Shown: piece after piece, positions 59,701 to 61,561 of the stretch
How positions within the stretch are numbered: the stretch's first letter is position 1
Layout: each line of letters opens with the position of its first letter
Source of the DNA: Lutjanus erythropterus
Lineage: Eukaryota > Chordata > Actinopteri > Lutjaniformes > Lutjanidae
Direction: 5' to 3'
Assembly: GCA_020091685.1 (NCBI GenBank)
Contig: CM034610.1
Location: 33,092,617-33,156,616, forward strand
DNA length: 64,000 bases
Notes under the pieces: generated by a model
Seen by the model: the letters and a program-made list of their open reading frames with translations, nothing else
Told to the model about the DNA's origin: nothing
Database searches by the model: none
Made by a program: the position numbers and the translations under genes

Positions 59701-61561
59701 TACTATCCAGTTGTTTTGTCATGTGACTGCTGATGACCTCATATAGTTCCTGTAGTGCTTTTTTTGAATTGGCATCTGGAGGAATGTAAACAGCAACAGA
59801 AAATGCACTGGTTAATTCTTTGAGCAGATAATATGATTGATCTTAATGATCTTAACATTAAAACAACCAGGAAACCTTGTCCATTCAGTTTTGACTATGT
59901 TTGATCATCAATCATCATTGATGTAAACAAACAGTCCACCTCCTCTTGCGTTACCAGAGTCTTATGATCTGTCAGCATGGATTGTGGCCACCCTCTTCAA
60001 TTGCAATAGCTTGATCCAGTATGTTGTAACAGAATATTTTGGTGTCCTGTGACCGGAGAATAACCAAAAGTAGGCTCGACCAAGCTTGGTTAGCTTAGCT
60101 GTTATACCAGTTCTCTTCCCCTTTCTTCCTGGTTTGTACACACTGTTTACAATGGTGCTTGGATTATGAAATACAGGATAGATTTTCATTTTTTTTTTCT
60201 TTGGTGTATACAGTGCGCTTTGGGAACACTCTTCAGAATTTTTTCTTTGCAAAGTAATACCAGTAACTGGTTTCAGCCTCAGTATTTTTCACAGAATACA
60301 TTTTCCAGCTCTTTCTAATGGTTTTGCCACACGGGTTATGACGTGGCTATTGATAAAATTGTCCTCAATCCCATGATCACACGCAGATAAAGACTAGATA
60401 GAGACTAAACAATAACACATGAAAAACCAAAAATGTACAAAACAGTAGAAACAATATTTACAAGTGTGACTGTTATTTAAGTAGATGGAGGAGCTGTGCA
60501 GTTTTATGTAGGAGTGCAAAAGGTTTGACATGGAATGTGCAAATTCACAGTATAGGAGGATATTGCAATGTGCAAAATAGAGTCAAAAAAGTTACATTAA
60601 TGTAATGTATGGGGGGTGCTCTGTGGGGTCTCAGACCTTGTTAGTCAGGACAATAGCAGATGGGAAGGAACTGTTCTTGTGGCATGAGTTTATGGTCCTG
60701 ATCAACCACAGCCTCATGCCAGAGTGGAGTGTCTCAAAAGGTTTGTGTCCGGGATCGAAGGGGTCGGCTACAAACTTAACTGCACACCTCAGGGTCTTGG
60801 AGGCATACAGGTAGCAGGAATGGCAGATTGCAGTCGATCACTCTCCTGGCTGAGCAAATGATATGCTGCACTCTGCCCATGTCCCTGGCAGTGGCAGCAG
60901 ATTTCAGATTAGTTAAATTTGAACACAGACTGAAATAAAACAATTTTCCCGTCTTTCCACAGGCAGCCAACCCAGGCTGTGTTCTGGAAGACTTTGTGCG
61001 CTGGTACTCACCGCGGGATTACGTGGAGGAGGAAGTAGTTGACGAGAGGGGTAACACAGTGGTGAAAGGTGAGCTTAGTGCCAGGATGAAGATCCCAGGC
61101 AACATGTGGGTGGAGGCCTGGGAGACAGCCAGAGTTACACCTGCACGCCGTCAGAGGAGACTTTTTGATGATACCAAGGAGGCTGAAAAGGTACTTTTCA
61201 GTTGACCTGGGTGATACACCTTCAGTTGAAATCAAAAAGCAATGACTTAACTAAGTTCATTAGTATGTTAAGTAAAAGCCTTGTCAGTGTGAATGATTGT
61301 TACCTCTGCAATTAAACCTTAAAAAGAGAGAGTGCCCTGTATCAAGTATCTTGCTGAGAGTCATGTTAGTCTGTGCTGACATAACAGAGCCGCAAGAAGC
61401 AAAGAGAAAGCAGATGAATGGGAGAAACTACACCTGAGTTTTGACTGTCTTTTCAACGCTTCAGGTTCTGCACTATTTTGCAGTGCAAAAGCCTGCAGAC
61501 TTGGCCCGCCATCTCCTGCCCTGCGTACTCCATGCTGCTATTCTAAAGTTAAAGGAGGAAG
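5389..61561 (+). CDS. rab3gap1: Rab3 GTPase-activating protein catalytic subunit, partial gene (14 internal exons)
   Basis: Exons: 5389-5554, 7720-7819, 18960-19041, 19418-19486, 24358-24431, 29389-29481, 29638-29810, 31678-31785, 32578-32750, 33373-33427, 41210-41572, 42828-42965, 60963-61190, 61465-61561. All introns are GT...AG and all phases match, giving about 640 residues that track human RAB3GAP1 (from memory) from about residue 161 to 796. With RAB3GAP2 this subunit forms a cytosolic/membrane-associated complex that speeds GTP hydrolysis by RAB3 and acts as exchange factor for RAB18, in regulated exocytosis, ER/lipid-droplet traffic and autophagy. The catalytic arginine (human R728) is present. 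No stop or frameshift interrupts the reading frame, so the gene appears functional. The introns reach 18 kb through transposon insertion. The 5' exons (about 160 residues) and the 3' exons (about 185 residues) are outside the window. Confidence 0.96.
5555..5769. other. rab3gap1 intron, start
   Basis: Intron DNA with no separate feature that I can support, leading into the foldback repeat. Confidence 0.5.
5770..6240. mobile_element. TTAA-family fragment with foldback arms, copy B
   Basis: It starts with the family motif 'aaaattcagtcattatctactcaccct' found also at 62240-62270. The segment at 5831-5881 is repeated in inverted orientation at 6181-6232, with roughly nine bases in ten matching over ~51 bases. 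The two arms enclose about 300 bases, including a short (TAATAC)n run at 5948-5970. A foldback arrangement like this suggests a head-to-head rearranged copy. No protein is encoded. Confidence 0.6.
6283..6380. repeat. AT-rich (TTAAT)-type low-complexity stretch
   Basis: Nearly pure A/T with repeated 'attaatta' and 'aataata' words. Confidence 0.6.
6395..6650. other. Unclassified intron segment before the microsatellites
   Basis: Begins with an unusually GC-rich patch ('cggggcaccaccggggaaaa') after AT-rich DNA, so a repeat border is likely near 6390. I cannot name the family. Confidence 0.35.
6653..6714. repeat. (GT)n microsatellite
   Basis: About 30 GT units with one interruption, followed by (GA)n. 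Confidence 0.95.
6754..6804. repeat. (GT)n microsatellite
   Basis: About 25 GT units followed by (GA)n and a G-rich run. Long open frames across this and the previous array are repeat artefacts. Confidence 0.95.
6834..6862. repeat. (GAGCCC)n hexamer repeat
   Basis: About five units of gagccc, at the left edge of the CpG-rich block. Confidence 0.85.
6863..7190 (+). promoter_or_regulatory. CpG-rich promoter-like block in intron
   Basis: GC- and CpG-rich DNA in an AT-rich intron. It contains a YY1-type site (AAGATGGCGGC at about 6878), two CRE/ATF-like half sites (CTACGTCAC, CCACGTCACG) and an E-box (GCACGTGAC), all between about 6877 and 6970. Donor-like words follow ('gcaggtagcg', 'ataggttagt'). 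These are hallmarks of a vertebrate housekeeping promoter, or of the 5' end of an L1-type element, since such ends also carry ATGGCGGC. Which of the two applies cannot be decided here. Confidence 0.4.
7191..7719. other. rab3gap1 intron, no feature recognised
   Basis: Short open frames occur but none resembles a known protein. The segment ends in a polypyrimidine tract and acceptor at 7718-7719. Confidence 0.5.
7720..7819 (+). CDS. rab3gap1: rab3gap1 exon b (human ~217-250)
   Basis: Starts in phase 0 with [10 protein letters not shown], continues [15 protein letters not shown] and SWPQQPP, and ends one base into the next codon before gtagga. The TY+LQDWQQY segment is nearly identical to mammalian RAB3GAP1. 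Confidence 0.95.
8105..9088 (-). CDS. Tc1-like transposase, nearly intact
   Basis: 327 residues. The N-terminal paired-type helix-turn-helix region (about 1-110) includes the GRP motif '[11 protein letters not shown]' at 57-67. The DDE domain follows. The catalytic triad appears complete: D151 (VLWSDKTK), D242 ([10 protein letters not shown]) and E277 ([11 protein letters not shown]), with the 34-residue spacing typical of Tc1 (DD34E). A glycine-rich '[11 protein letters not shown]' box lies at 184-194. The frame is open throughout, but near the end, at a run of A after 'SYP', it ends at QVL, while the family's usual last ~12 residues (a lysine-rich VIKAKG...-type tail) read in another frame. 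That indicates one small indel. The protein cuts and pastes its own element; whether this copy is active is unknown. One terminus region of its transposon is split. Confidence 0.9.
   Translation of the reverse strand: MVHKELPKHQRDLIVKRYQLGEGCKRISKALDIPWSTVKTVIIKWRKYSTRVTLSRSGRPSIIDEKTRKLVREAAKRPTATLKELQEFLASTGCVVDVTTISRILHMSGLRGRVARWKPFLMKKNIQAQLHFAKTHLKSPKSMCENVLWSDKTKVELFGHNSKRYVWHKHNTACHQKNTKPTVKHGGGSIMLWGFFASTGTGALVKVEGIMNSFKYQSVLAENLQASTRKLRMKRNFIFQHDNDPKHTSKSTKESLHQKRIKVVEWSGQSPDLNLIENLWVDLKRTVHRRCPRNLTDLECFCKEEWANIAKSRCAMLIDSYPKRQVL
9358..10479. mobile_element. hAT-type element nested in the Tc1 right arm, 8-bp duplication
   Basis: Flanked by the exact 8-mer GTGTGTAG at 9350-9357 and 10480-10487. 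The ends are inverted: left TAGTGGTGGGCGGATCGAT, right (reverse complement) TAGGGGTGTGCGATACTGC. Sub-terminal 'atcgatacc/ggtatcgat' repeats occur at both sides. TAGGGGTG ends with 8-bp duplication are typical of fish hAT elements. The interior (1122 bases in all) has no convincing transposase, although a stretch near 9630-9690 resembles decayed coding DNA. It must be younger than the Tc1 insertion. Confidence 0.85.
10507..10911. other. rab3gap1 intron, no feature recognised
   Basis: AT-rich DNA between the Tc1 and the first TTAA element. No gene or repeat that I can support. Confidence 0.5.
10912..11588 (+). mobile_element. TTAA-bounded element with conserved ORF, copy 1
   Basis: It begins TTAAAGGACCAGTGTGTAAT and ends in the inverted TTAAAGGAGAAGTGTGTGAT, with TTAA at both borders (10912-10915, 11585-11588), as in piggyBac- or Kolobok-type insertions. 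An almost identical copy lies inverted at 15115-15870. The centre is CpG-rich and holds a basic reading frame from 11271 ([11 protein letters not shown], then [16 protein letters not shown]) that runs to a splice-donor-like CAG|GTAATT near 11430. Compared with copy 2, about 57 bases are missing just before that donor. Transposase is absent. Confidence 0.75.
11271..11468 (+). pseudogene. Basic ORF of TTAA element, copy 1
   Basis: A 65-codon frame starting [11 protein letters not shown] with an acidic-serine stretch followed by a strongly basic [15 protein letters not shown] run, resembling a nuclear localisation signal. The same start is conserved in the inverted copy (minus strand from 15510). 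In copy 2 a second frame continues as '[19 protein letters not shown]' and '[11 protein letters not shown]', which resembles a repeat-encoded fish protein family of unknown function that I remember only loosely. Both copies seem to share a frame change between the basic run and that block, so I treat it as a broken exon. Confidence 0.45.
11589..11939. other. rab3gap1 intron, no feature recognised
   Basis: AT-rich sequence without a supported gene or repeat. Confidence 0.45.
11940..12388 (+). repeat. Unclassified interspersed repeat, copy 1
   Basis: The segment matches 59215-59560 in reverse complement. Examples are 'caggcagagaaaggttagag' near 12010, 'gcctgtgtgtttgttt', 'cagacacttgaatc' and the end 'cagcacagcagacagagct'. 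The match stops sharply at 12388, where the second Helitron-like copy begins, so it is probably the host of that insertion. No protein is visible. Confidence 0.6.
12389..13892 (+). mobile_element. Helitron-like non-autonomous repeat, copy 2
   Basis: Longer relative of 262-1321. It ends 'gcactgttcggtgctcgggccCTAA' before T, with the GCAC...GTGC hairpin 12-20 bases from the end. It contains at least three related units built on 'gaagttt.(g/a)g(t/c)(g/a)cagat' + 'agttatagc(a/c)a' + 'ttcctg', near 12440, 13310 and (weaker) 12990. Short (AAT)n runs occur at 13826-13850. No Rep/helicase is encoded. Class assignment rests on the 3' terminus only. Confidence 0.55.
13893..14389. other. rab3gap1 intron, no feature recognised
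   Basis: A few short open frames (the longest about 120 codons) without recognisable similarity; a (GCA/GCT)n-like patch lies near 14185-14200. Confidence 0.4.
14390..14870 (+). mobile_element. hAT-family fragment (related to 19660-21206)
   Basis: Shares long stretches with 19700-20170, such as 'cttcacactgatgcaaaaatacactg(g/c)cagtgatc' (split here into short words), 'gacagtgattagttattaaat' and the AT-rich 'attagattaatc.ataaattaat'. It ends in GGCAGCCCTA, an inverted copy of the TAGGGCTG start of the other element. The left end is missing. Confidence 0.6.
15115..15870 (-). mobile_element. TTAA-bounded element with conserved ORF, copy 2 (inverted)
   Basis: Reverse complement of the 10912-11588 element, with TTAA at 15115-15118 and 15867-15870. 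On the minus strand it holds the [11 protein letters not shown] frame from 15510, a 57-base segment missing from copy 1, and the '[11 protein letters not shown]' block. It ends at a donor-like CAG|GTAATT at about 15294/15293. It also keeps about 25 bases near 15185-15215 ('accccgacaccgcccctctc') that copy 1 lacks, so it is the more complete copy. The pair forms an inverted repeat with a spacer of about 3.5 kb. Confidence 0.78.
16061..16157 (+). repeat. ~97-bp direct repeat, left copy
   Basis: 'gacctggatgatgctaaaca' through '..ctctttcttgca' recurs at 16819-16916 with about 85% similarity by eye. The copies flank an A-rich-tailed segment (16180-16815). Confidence 0.65.
16180..16815 (+). mobile_element. 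Possible retroposon 3' end with A-rich tail
   Basis: Between the two 97-bp direct repeats the sequence ends in 'cacaataaaacaaacaaaca' and further A/C-rich DNA (16780-16818), which resembles a non-LTR retroposon tail preceded by AATAAA. I recognise no coding region; the class is a guess. Confidence 0.3.
16819..16916 (+). repeat. ~97-bp direct repeat, right copy
   Basis: Second copy of the segment at 16061-16157. Confidence 0.65.
16917..18959. other. rab3gap1 intron, no clear feature
   Basis: About 2 kb with no recognised protein. The segment near 18460-18545 ('ctacacccatgctcaaaact', 'catatcagatgtgtg') looks like a small piece of the Helitron-like family at 262 and 12389. Open frames at 18247-18537 and on the minus strand at 18389-18880 show no motif or similarity and are probably chance. 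Confidence 0.45.
18960..19041 (+). CDS. rab3gap1: rab3gap1 exon c (human ~250-277)
   Basis: Enters in phase 1 and reads [18 protein letters not shown] then PFGACEEPI, leaving two bases (AG) before gtaaag. The [17 protein letters not shown] block is a signature of this protein. Confidence 0.96.
19418..19486 (+). CDS. rab3gap1: rab3gap1 exon d (human ~277-300)
   Basis: One base completes Ser, then [20 protein letters not shown] and VY, with AG left over before gtaaga. Nearly identical to the mammalian segment. Confidence 0.96.
19660..21206. mobile_element. hAT-type element with imperfect 8-bp duplication
   Basis: Left end TAGGGCTGAAACGATTCC, right end (reverse complement) TAGGGCTGCAACTATC. 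Flanks TCTAGGTG (19652-19659) and TCCTGGTG (21207-21214) agree at 6 of 8 positions, as expected for an old hAT target duplication. A further internal end-like CAGCCCTG at 20165-20172 suggests either a smaller nested copy (19660-20172) or a composite. It is AT-rich and without a transposase. A relative lies at 14390-14870. Confidence 0.6.
21331..22430 (+). repeat. Left arm of large palindrome
   Basis: Matches 22811-23790 in reverse complement with many small indels; detail under the composite region. Confidence 0.72.
22473..22760 (+). repeat. Loop repeat of the palindrome (partner of 23960-24242)
   Basis: GC-richer segment with repeated 'ttgcgctgg' and 'tgctatctt' words. It is found inverted at 23960-24242, where it ends at 'ataagatagggcccctaat'. 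That sequence is a terminus I know from a common fish non-autonomous DNA repeat, but I cannot name its family safely. Confidence 0.6.
22811..23790 (-). repeat. Right arm of large palindrome
   Basis: Reverse-complement partner of 21331-22430, about 10% shorter. Confidence 0.72.
23960..24242 (-). repeat. Inverted copy of the palindrome's loop repeat
   Basis: See 22473-22760. Both carry the (g)cgccttcgttttgccttcat-type core. Confidence 0.6.
24358..24431 (+). CDS. rab3gap1: rab3gap1 exon e (human ~300-324)
   Basis: One base completes Ser; then [20 protein letters not shown] and QCLL, with a single G left before gtaaga. The [17 protein letters not shown] block is diagnostic. Confidence 0.96.
24432..25008. 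other. rab3gap1 intron, no feature recognised
   Basis: AT-rich, with a short 'gagaagagaa' run near 24760. No gene seen. Confidence 0.5.
25009..25537. mobile_element. hAT (Charlie-like) non-autonomous element
   Basis: Inverted ends CAGAGGTTTACAACCT and (reverse complement of the right end) CAGGGGTCTGCAACCT, 529 bases apart. CAG(A/G)GGT-type ends are typical of Charlie-like hAT elements. The flanks gtttctgt and gtctagtt agree poorly, so the target duplication has decayed or the border is off. The interior has short degenerate frames only. Confidence 0.6.
25538..26267. other. rab3gap1 intron, no feature recognised
   Basis: No gene or named repeat seen. Confidence 0.45.
26944..28132 (+). mobile_element. 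Tc1-like transposon, dead copy
   Basis: Inverted ends CACTGATCAGGTATAACATT and (reverse complement) CACCGATCAGGCATAACATT, bordered by TA at 26942-26943 and 28133-28134. Length 1189 bases. It contains a broken transposase (27092-28100) on the plus strand. The 'gatcagg(c/t)ataacattatgacc' ends belong to a widespread fish Tc1-like family. Confidence 0.88.
27092..28100 (+). pseudogene. Broken Tc1-like transposase
   Basis: The start [19 protein letters not shown] is followed at once by an in-frame TGA (27148 region), then more frame changes near 27300 and 27590-27840 and a stop after 'DNTLCHKA'. Recognisable parts are the N-terminal helix-turn-helix ([17 protein letters not shown]), the first catalytic Asp (VAWSDELRF), the second ([10 protein letters not shown]) and [11 protein letters not shown]. 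In that last box the usual catalytic Glu codon is AAG (Lys) at 27924-27926. The gene cannot give an active enzyme. Confidence 0.88.
28465..28740 (+). mobile_element. LINE 3'-end fragment (L2/Rex1-CR1 group)
   Basis: Plus-strand frame reads [20 protein letters not shown] then 'SSFFP.AVKWL', a C-terminal block seen in L2/Rex1-like fish LINEs ([10 protein letters not shown]+...+SFFP.A). A stop follows 'FFP'. It is truncated at its 5' side. Confidence 0.6.
28870..29345 (-). mobile_element. LINE reverse-transcriptase fragment (L2/Rex1-CR1 group)
   Basis: On the minus strand, from 29345 down: '[17 protein letters not shown]', '[20 protein letters not shown]', '[15 protein letters not shown]', then after a frame change '[19 protein letters not shown]' and '[13 protein letters not shown]...[11 protein letters not shown]'. 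These follow RT motifs 1-4 of L2/Rex1-type elements (NDYRPVALTS, LQFAYRPNRSTDDA, DYSSAFNT, FLT.RPQ, GCVLSPLLYSL). At least two frameshifts and a downstream deletion are present. It ends about 45 bases before exon f. Confidence 0.75.
29389..29481 (+). CDS. rab3gap1: rab3gap1 exon f (human ~324-355)
   Basis: GT completes Gly; then [20 protein letters not shown] and [10 protein letters not shown], one base left before gtcagg. Matches the DF+TEFFK+C.RKEST+EILGR...EEEGK block. Confidence 0.95.
29638..29810 (+). CDS. rab3gap1: rab3gap1 exon g (human ~355-412)
   Basis: Phase 1 entry; reads [40 protein letters not shown] and [14 protein letters not shown], phase 0 exit before gtaagg. Basic (RKHIRRHR) segment conserved in charge with mammals. 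Confidence 0.95.
29811..30286. other. rab3gap1 intron, no feature recognised
   Basis: Minus-strand frame at 29989-30252 has no motif I recognise. The short AT-rich A/T stretch at 29920-29960 is low complexity. Confidence 0.4.
30287..30397 (+). pseudogene. THAP-domain-like remnant
   Basis: A 36-codon frame reads [20 protein letters not shown] then [16 protein letters not shown] before a stop. The order Cys-x4-Cys, basic RFNKK, aromatic SFY.LL, basic run and ITAI fits the first half of a THAP zinc-finger (C2CH) domain. The second Cys/His pair and the FP of the core are not found downstream. THAP domains occur in P-element and Kolobok transposases, so a transposon relic is likely. No flanking ends were found. 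Confidence 0.4.
30541..30681. repeat. (TA)n microsatellite
   Basis: About 60 TA units, interrupted at its start by 'tgaatatg' and 'cata' words. Open frames across it are artefacts. Confidence 0.95.
30682..31677. other. rab3gap1 intron, one likely repeat end
   Basis: Mostly featureless. Around 30975-31035, 'gggggtgttcgcccagggca' and 'accgcccctgg' looks like the end of a GC-richer interspersed DNA repeat, unclassified. Confidence 0.4.
31678..31785 (+). CDS. rab3gap1: rab3gap1 exon h (human ~413-440)
   Basis: [20 protein letters not shown] continuing to EPDRNSDD, 36 codons, phase 0 at both ends (ctgttag | ... | gtacgt). After the conserved FPDA the sequence is a divergent hydrophilic linker, as in mammals (low conservation expected). 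Confidence 0.9.
31891..32300. mobile_element. Possible Charlie-like hAT fragment
   Basis: Starts CAGTGTTTCTCAAACTATTT and contains 'gacccaccagtgggtcctga' near its right side. 'cagtgtttctcaaac' is a typical Charlie-like terminus. The matching right end ('gtttgagaaacactg') is absent, so it is truncated. Confidence 0.4.
32578..32750 (+). CDS. rab3gap1: rab3gap1 exon i (human ~441-499)
   Basis: [57 protein letters not shown] plus GG, phase 2 exit before gtgggt. The [10 protein letters not shown]+R+RWENN block is nearly invariant. Confidence 0.96.
32751..33372. other. rab3gap1 intron, no feature recognised
   Basis: AT-rich intron of 622 bases, no repeat or gene seen. Confidence 0.5.
33373..33427 (+). 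CDS. rab3gap1: rab3gap1 exon j (human ~500-518)
   Basis: One base completes Gly; then [18 protein letters not shown], phase 0 exit before gtagcc. Short, near-identical exon. Confidence 0.95.
33595..40285 (-). mobile_element. L1/Tx1-type LINE, decayed, split by an L2-type insertion
   Basis: Minus-strand element. An ORF1 N-terminal frame starts at 40281: coiled-coil ([17 protein letters not shown]...KLQKDLD) then [16 protein letters not shown], typical L1 ORF1. It runs into the inserted L2 at about 39640. ORF2 restarts near 36884 with [19 protein letters not shown] (endonuclease start), has GGDMNVV near 36640, and carries RT motifs at 35731-35348 ([39 protein letters not shown]). C-terminal pieces extend to about 33600, including [20 protein letters not shown]. 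Many stops and frameshifts show it is dead. The ORF1 C-terminus is not visible. Confidence 0.75.
37531..39640 (+). mobile_element. L2-type (Maui-like) LINE, 5'-truncated, inserted in the L1
   Basis: Plus-strand reverse transcriptase with frames from 37537 to 39357: '[17 protein letters not shown]', [72 protein letters not shown], then [10 protein letters not shown] and the late block [20 protein letters not shown]. The order and wording fit the L2 clade. The 3' end is a (CCTTG)n tail at 39612-39637, as in L2 elements. It is broken by stops (37955 region, 38319 region, around 38410, 38833). The RT catalytic YADD box reads Tyr-Ala-His-Asp at 38525-38536, so the enzyme would be dead. Confidence 0.85.
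40286..41209. other. rab3gap1 intron, no feature recognised
   Basis: May include the 5' end of the L1. The large minus-strand frame at 41047-41526 is the shadow of exon k. The region ends at the acceptor 41208-41209. Confidence 0.45.
41210..41572 (+). CDS. rab3gap1: rab3gap1 exon k (human ~519-641)
   Basis: Phase 0 at both ends, 121 codons. Starts [18 protein letters not shown], then a variable Ser/Thr-rich linker, the acidic block [19 protein letters not shown], a second hydrophilic linker, and ends [14 protein letters not shown] before gtcagg. The acidic SWDSWSDSE(D/E)EFFECLSD block and PLY+PVTQ are strongly conserved; the linkers are not. The acceptor is tgcatag. Confidence 0.96.
41573..42827. 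other. rab3gap1 intron with a (TA)n tract
   Basis: Apart from the (TA)n repeat no gene or transposon is recognised. Confidence 0.45.
41703..41772. repeat. (TA)n microsatellite
   Basis: About 30 TA units with a few 'catacat' interruptions. Confidence 0.95.
42828..42965 (+). CDS. rab3gap1: rab3gap1 exon l (human ~642-687)
   Basis: [46 protein letters not shown]; 46 codons, phase 0, before gtgaga. Differs from human at one residue that I can count (Ala to Thr). It opens the catalytic Rab3GAP domain. Confidence 0.97.
42966..43538. other. rab3gap1 intron, no feature recognised
   Basis: Intron sequence up to the left target duplication of the full-length L1. Confidence 0.5.
44638..46205 (+). mobile_element. 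Tc1 transposon inserted in L1 ORF2
   Basis: Inverted ends CAGTCAAGCCCAAAATTA and (reverse complement) CAGTCAAGCCCAAGATTA continue as near-identical ~70-base inverted repeats ('catacccctggcaaatttt'). TA duplications lie at 44636-44637 and 46206-46207. A further inverted pair ('tttttgttcaaatgtaaata') lies inside. Length 1568 bases. The resident transposase is broken. Confidence 0.92.
45016..45989 (+). pseudogene. Tc1-like transposase, broken
   Basis: The start [20 protein letters not shown] and the helix-turn-helix ([20 protein letters not shown]) are intact. An in-frame TAG follows 'GGNVSR' (45316-45318). The DDE domain resumes in another frame: [13 protein letters not shown], then a deletion removes about 20 residues before [10 protein letters not shown], then a frame change near 45680. 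After it come [12 protein letters not shown] and [14 protein letters not shown], the second Asp and the Glu. All three catalytic residues exist but in three separate frames. Confidence 0.88.
47852..48227 (+). mobile_element. tRNA-like SINE in L1 ORF2, 12-bp target duplication
   Basis: Flanked by AATATTAAATAC at 47840-47851 and 48228-48239. The head has an A box (TGGTGCAGTGG, 47863-47873) and a B box (GAGTTCGATCC, 47906-47916) 32 bases further on, consistent with an internal RNA polymerase III promoter. The body ('tttgcatgttctccccgtgt', 'tcctcccacagtccaaagac', 'tgatgaactggcgact') is a very common fish repeat, and the tail is (GAAT)n. RNA pol III transcription and LINE-dependent copying are inferred from the family type. 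Confidence 0.82.
50526..51418 (-). pseudogene. L1 ORF1 (RNA-binding protein), one premature stop
   Basis: From 51418: 256 codons starting [20 protein letters not shown], with a coiled coil (about residues 60-135, e.g. [19 protein letters not shown]), then the RRM-like start [17 protein letters not shown] and the C-terminal domain ([24 protein letters not shown]). A TGA at 50648-50650 follows RNLGI; the same frame continues as '[13 protein letters not shown]' and '[15 protein letters not shown]' to about 50526. A single point change has therefore shortened an otherwise complete ORF1 by about 40 residues. The large plus-strand frame at 50811-51338 is its shadow. Confidence 0.85.
51553..51806. 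other. rab3gap1 intron between two L1 elements
   Basis: No feature recognised. Confidence 0.5.
51807..51842. repeat. (CTTT)n microsatellite
   Basis: Interrupted run of ctttctttctgtctttc. As it abuts the L1 3' end it may derive from an A-rich tail on the minus strand. Confidence 0.8.
54775..56444. mobile_element. hAT-type element in L1 ORF1, perfect 8-bp duplication
   Basis: Flanked by GTTCTTTC at 54767-54774 and 56445-56452. The ends are inverted: TAGGGGTGTCACGGTATG and (reverse complement) TAGGGGTGTCACGGTTGC. Length 1670 bases. No transposase. The interior includes a LINE scrap (about 54890-55190, [11 protein letters not shown] then a 3'-end-like 'gtgacaaataaatccttgaa') and a small inverted repeat around a TCTCGCGAGA box (55432-55556). 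Confidence 0.88.
55432..55556. promoter_or_regulatory. Inverted repeat enclosing TCTCGCGAGA
   Basis: GGTCGTGTCTAGAA (55432-55445) recurs inverted at 55543-55556. Between them lies the perfect palindrome TCTCGCGAGA at 55468-55477, a sequence known as the recognition motif of BANP at CpG-rich promoters. A second, related 'actcgcgcaa' is at 55510-55519. The regulatory role is inferred. Confidence 0.4.
56986..57654. other. rab3gap1 intron, no feature recognised
   Basis: No gene or named repeat. A minus-strand frame at 57423-57647 has no recognisable similarity. Confidence 0.45.
57655..58559. mobile_element. hAT-like non-autonomous element with (AATT)n arms
   Basis: Ends inverted: TAGGGGTGGGACTCGATTAA and (reverse complement) TAGGGATGGGACTTTAACGC, with 'aattaatta' arrays inside both ends. 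It is 905 bases long. These ends belong to a widespread fish repeat. I cannot find a matching 8-bp duplication, so the flanks have diverged. Confidence 0.68.
58441..58540. repeat. (ATTA)n low-complexity tract
   Basis: Near-pure 'attaatta' array inside the hAT-like element. Confidence 0.9.
58560..59214. other. rab3gap1 intron, no feature recognised
   Basis: No supported gene or repeat. Confidence 0.45.
59215..59560 (-). repeat. Unclassified interspersed repeat, copy 2
   Basis: Reverse complement of 11940-12388; shared words include 'agctctgtctgctgtgctg' and 'gattcaagtgtctga'. The left edge at 59215 matches the point where the Helitron-like copy was inserted in copy 1. Neither copy encodes a recognisable protein. 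Confidence 0.6.
59700..60255 (-). mobile_element. LINE endonuclease fragment (L2/Rex1-CR1 group)
   Basis: Minus strand reads '[20 protein letters not shown]' and, further on, TIHADRS, stop, [17 protein letters not shown] basic 'GKR.G...+L' segment followed by 'ADR...SGK.RGGG+C+YIN' is typical of the N-terminal endonuclease of L2/Rex1-like fish LINEs. Several expected motifs between them are deleted. Confidence 0.6.
60256..60599. other. rab3gap1 intron, no feature recognised
   Basis: AT-rich; contains no recognisable frame. May be degraded LINE sequence joining its neighbours. Confidence 0.4.
60600..60905 (-). mobile_element. LINE RT C-terminal fragment (L2/Rex1-CR1 group)
   Basis: Minus strand reads [29 protein letters not shown], then '[20 protein letters not shown]' and '[18 protein letters not shown]'. 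This follows the end of fish L2/Rex1-like ORF2 ('AAATAKDKGRLQRI+RSAEK+IG..LPSL', 'ADPSHPGH..F..LPSGRR'). It sits 57 bases upstream of exon m, just outside the acceptor region. Confidence 0.75.
60963..61190 (+). CDS. rab3gap1: rab3gap1 exon m (human ~688-763), catalytic arginine exon
   Basis: 76 codons, phase 0 at both ends (ttccacag | ... | gtactt). Reads [76 protein letters not shown]. The Arg at 61083-61085, in [10 protein letters not shown], aligns with human Arg728, the residue required for Rab3GAP catalysis. The [12 protein letters not shown] and [10 protein letters not shown] blocks are the core of the catalytic domain. Confidence 0.97.
61191..61464. other. rab3gap1 short intron
   Basis: 274-base intron without further features. 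Confidence 0.7.
61465..61561 (+). CDS. rab3gap1: rab3gap1 exon n (human ~764-796)
   Basis: [32 protein letters not shown] plus one base before gtgagt (phase 1). The next residues of the family begin with a Glu/Ser-rich turn and an amphipathic helix; no matching exon follows within the remaining 2.4 kb. Confidence 0.95.
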
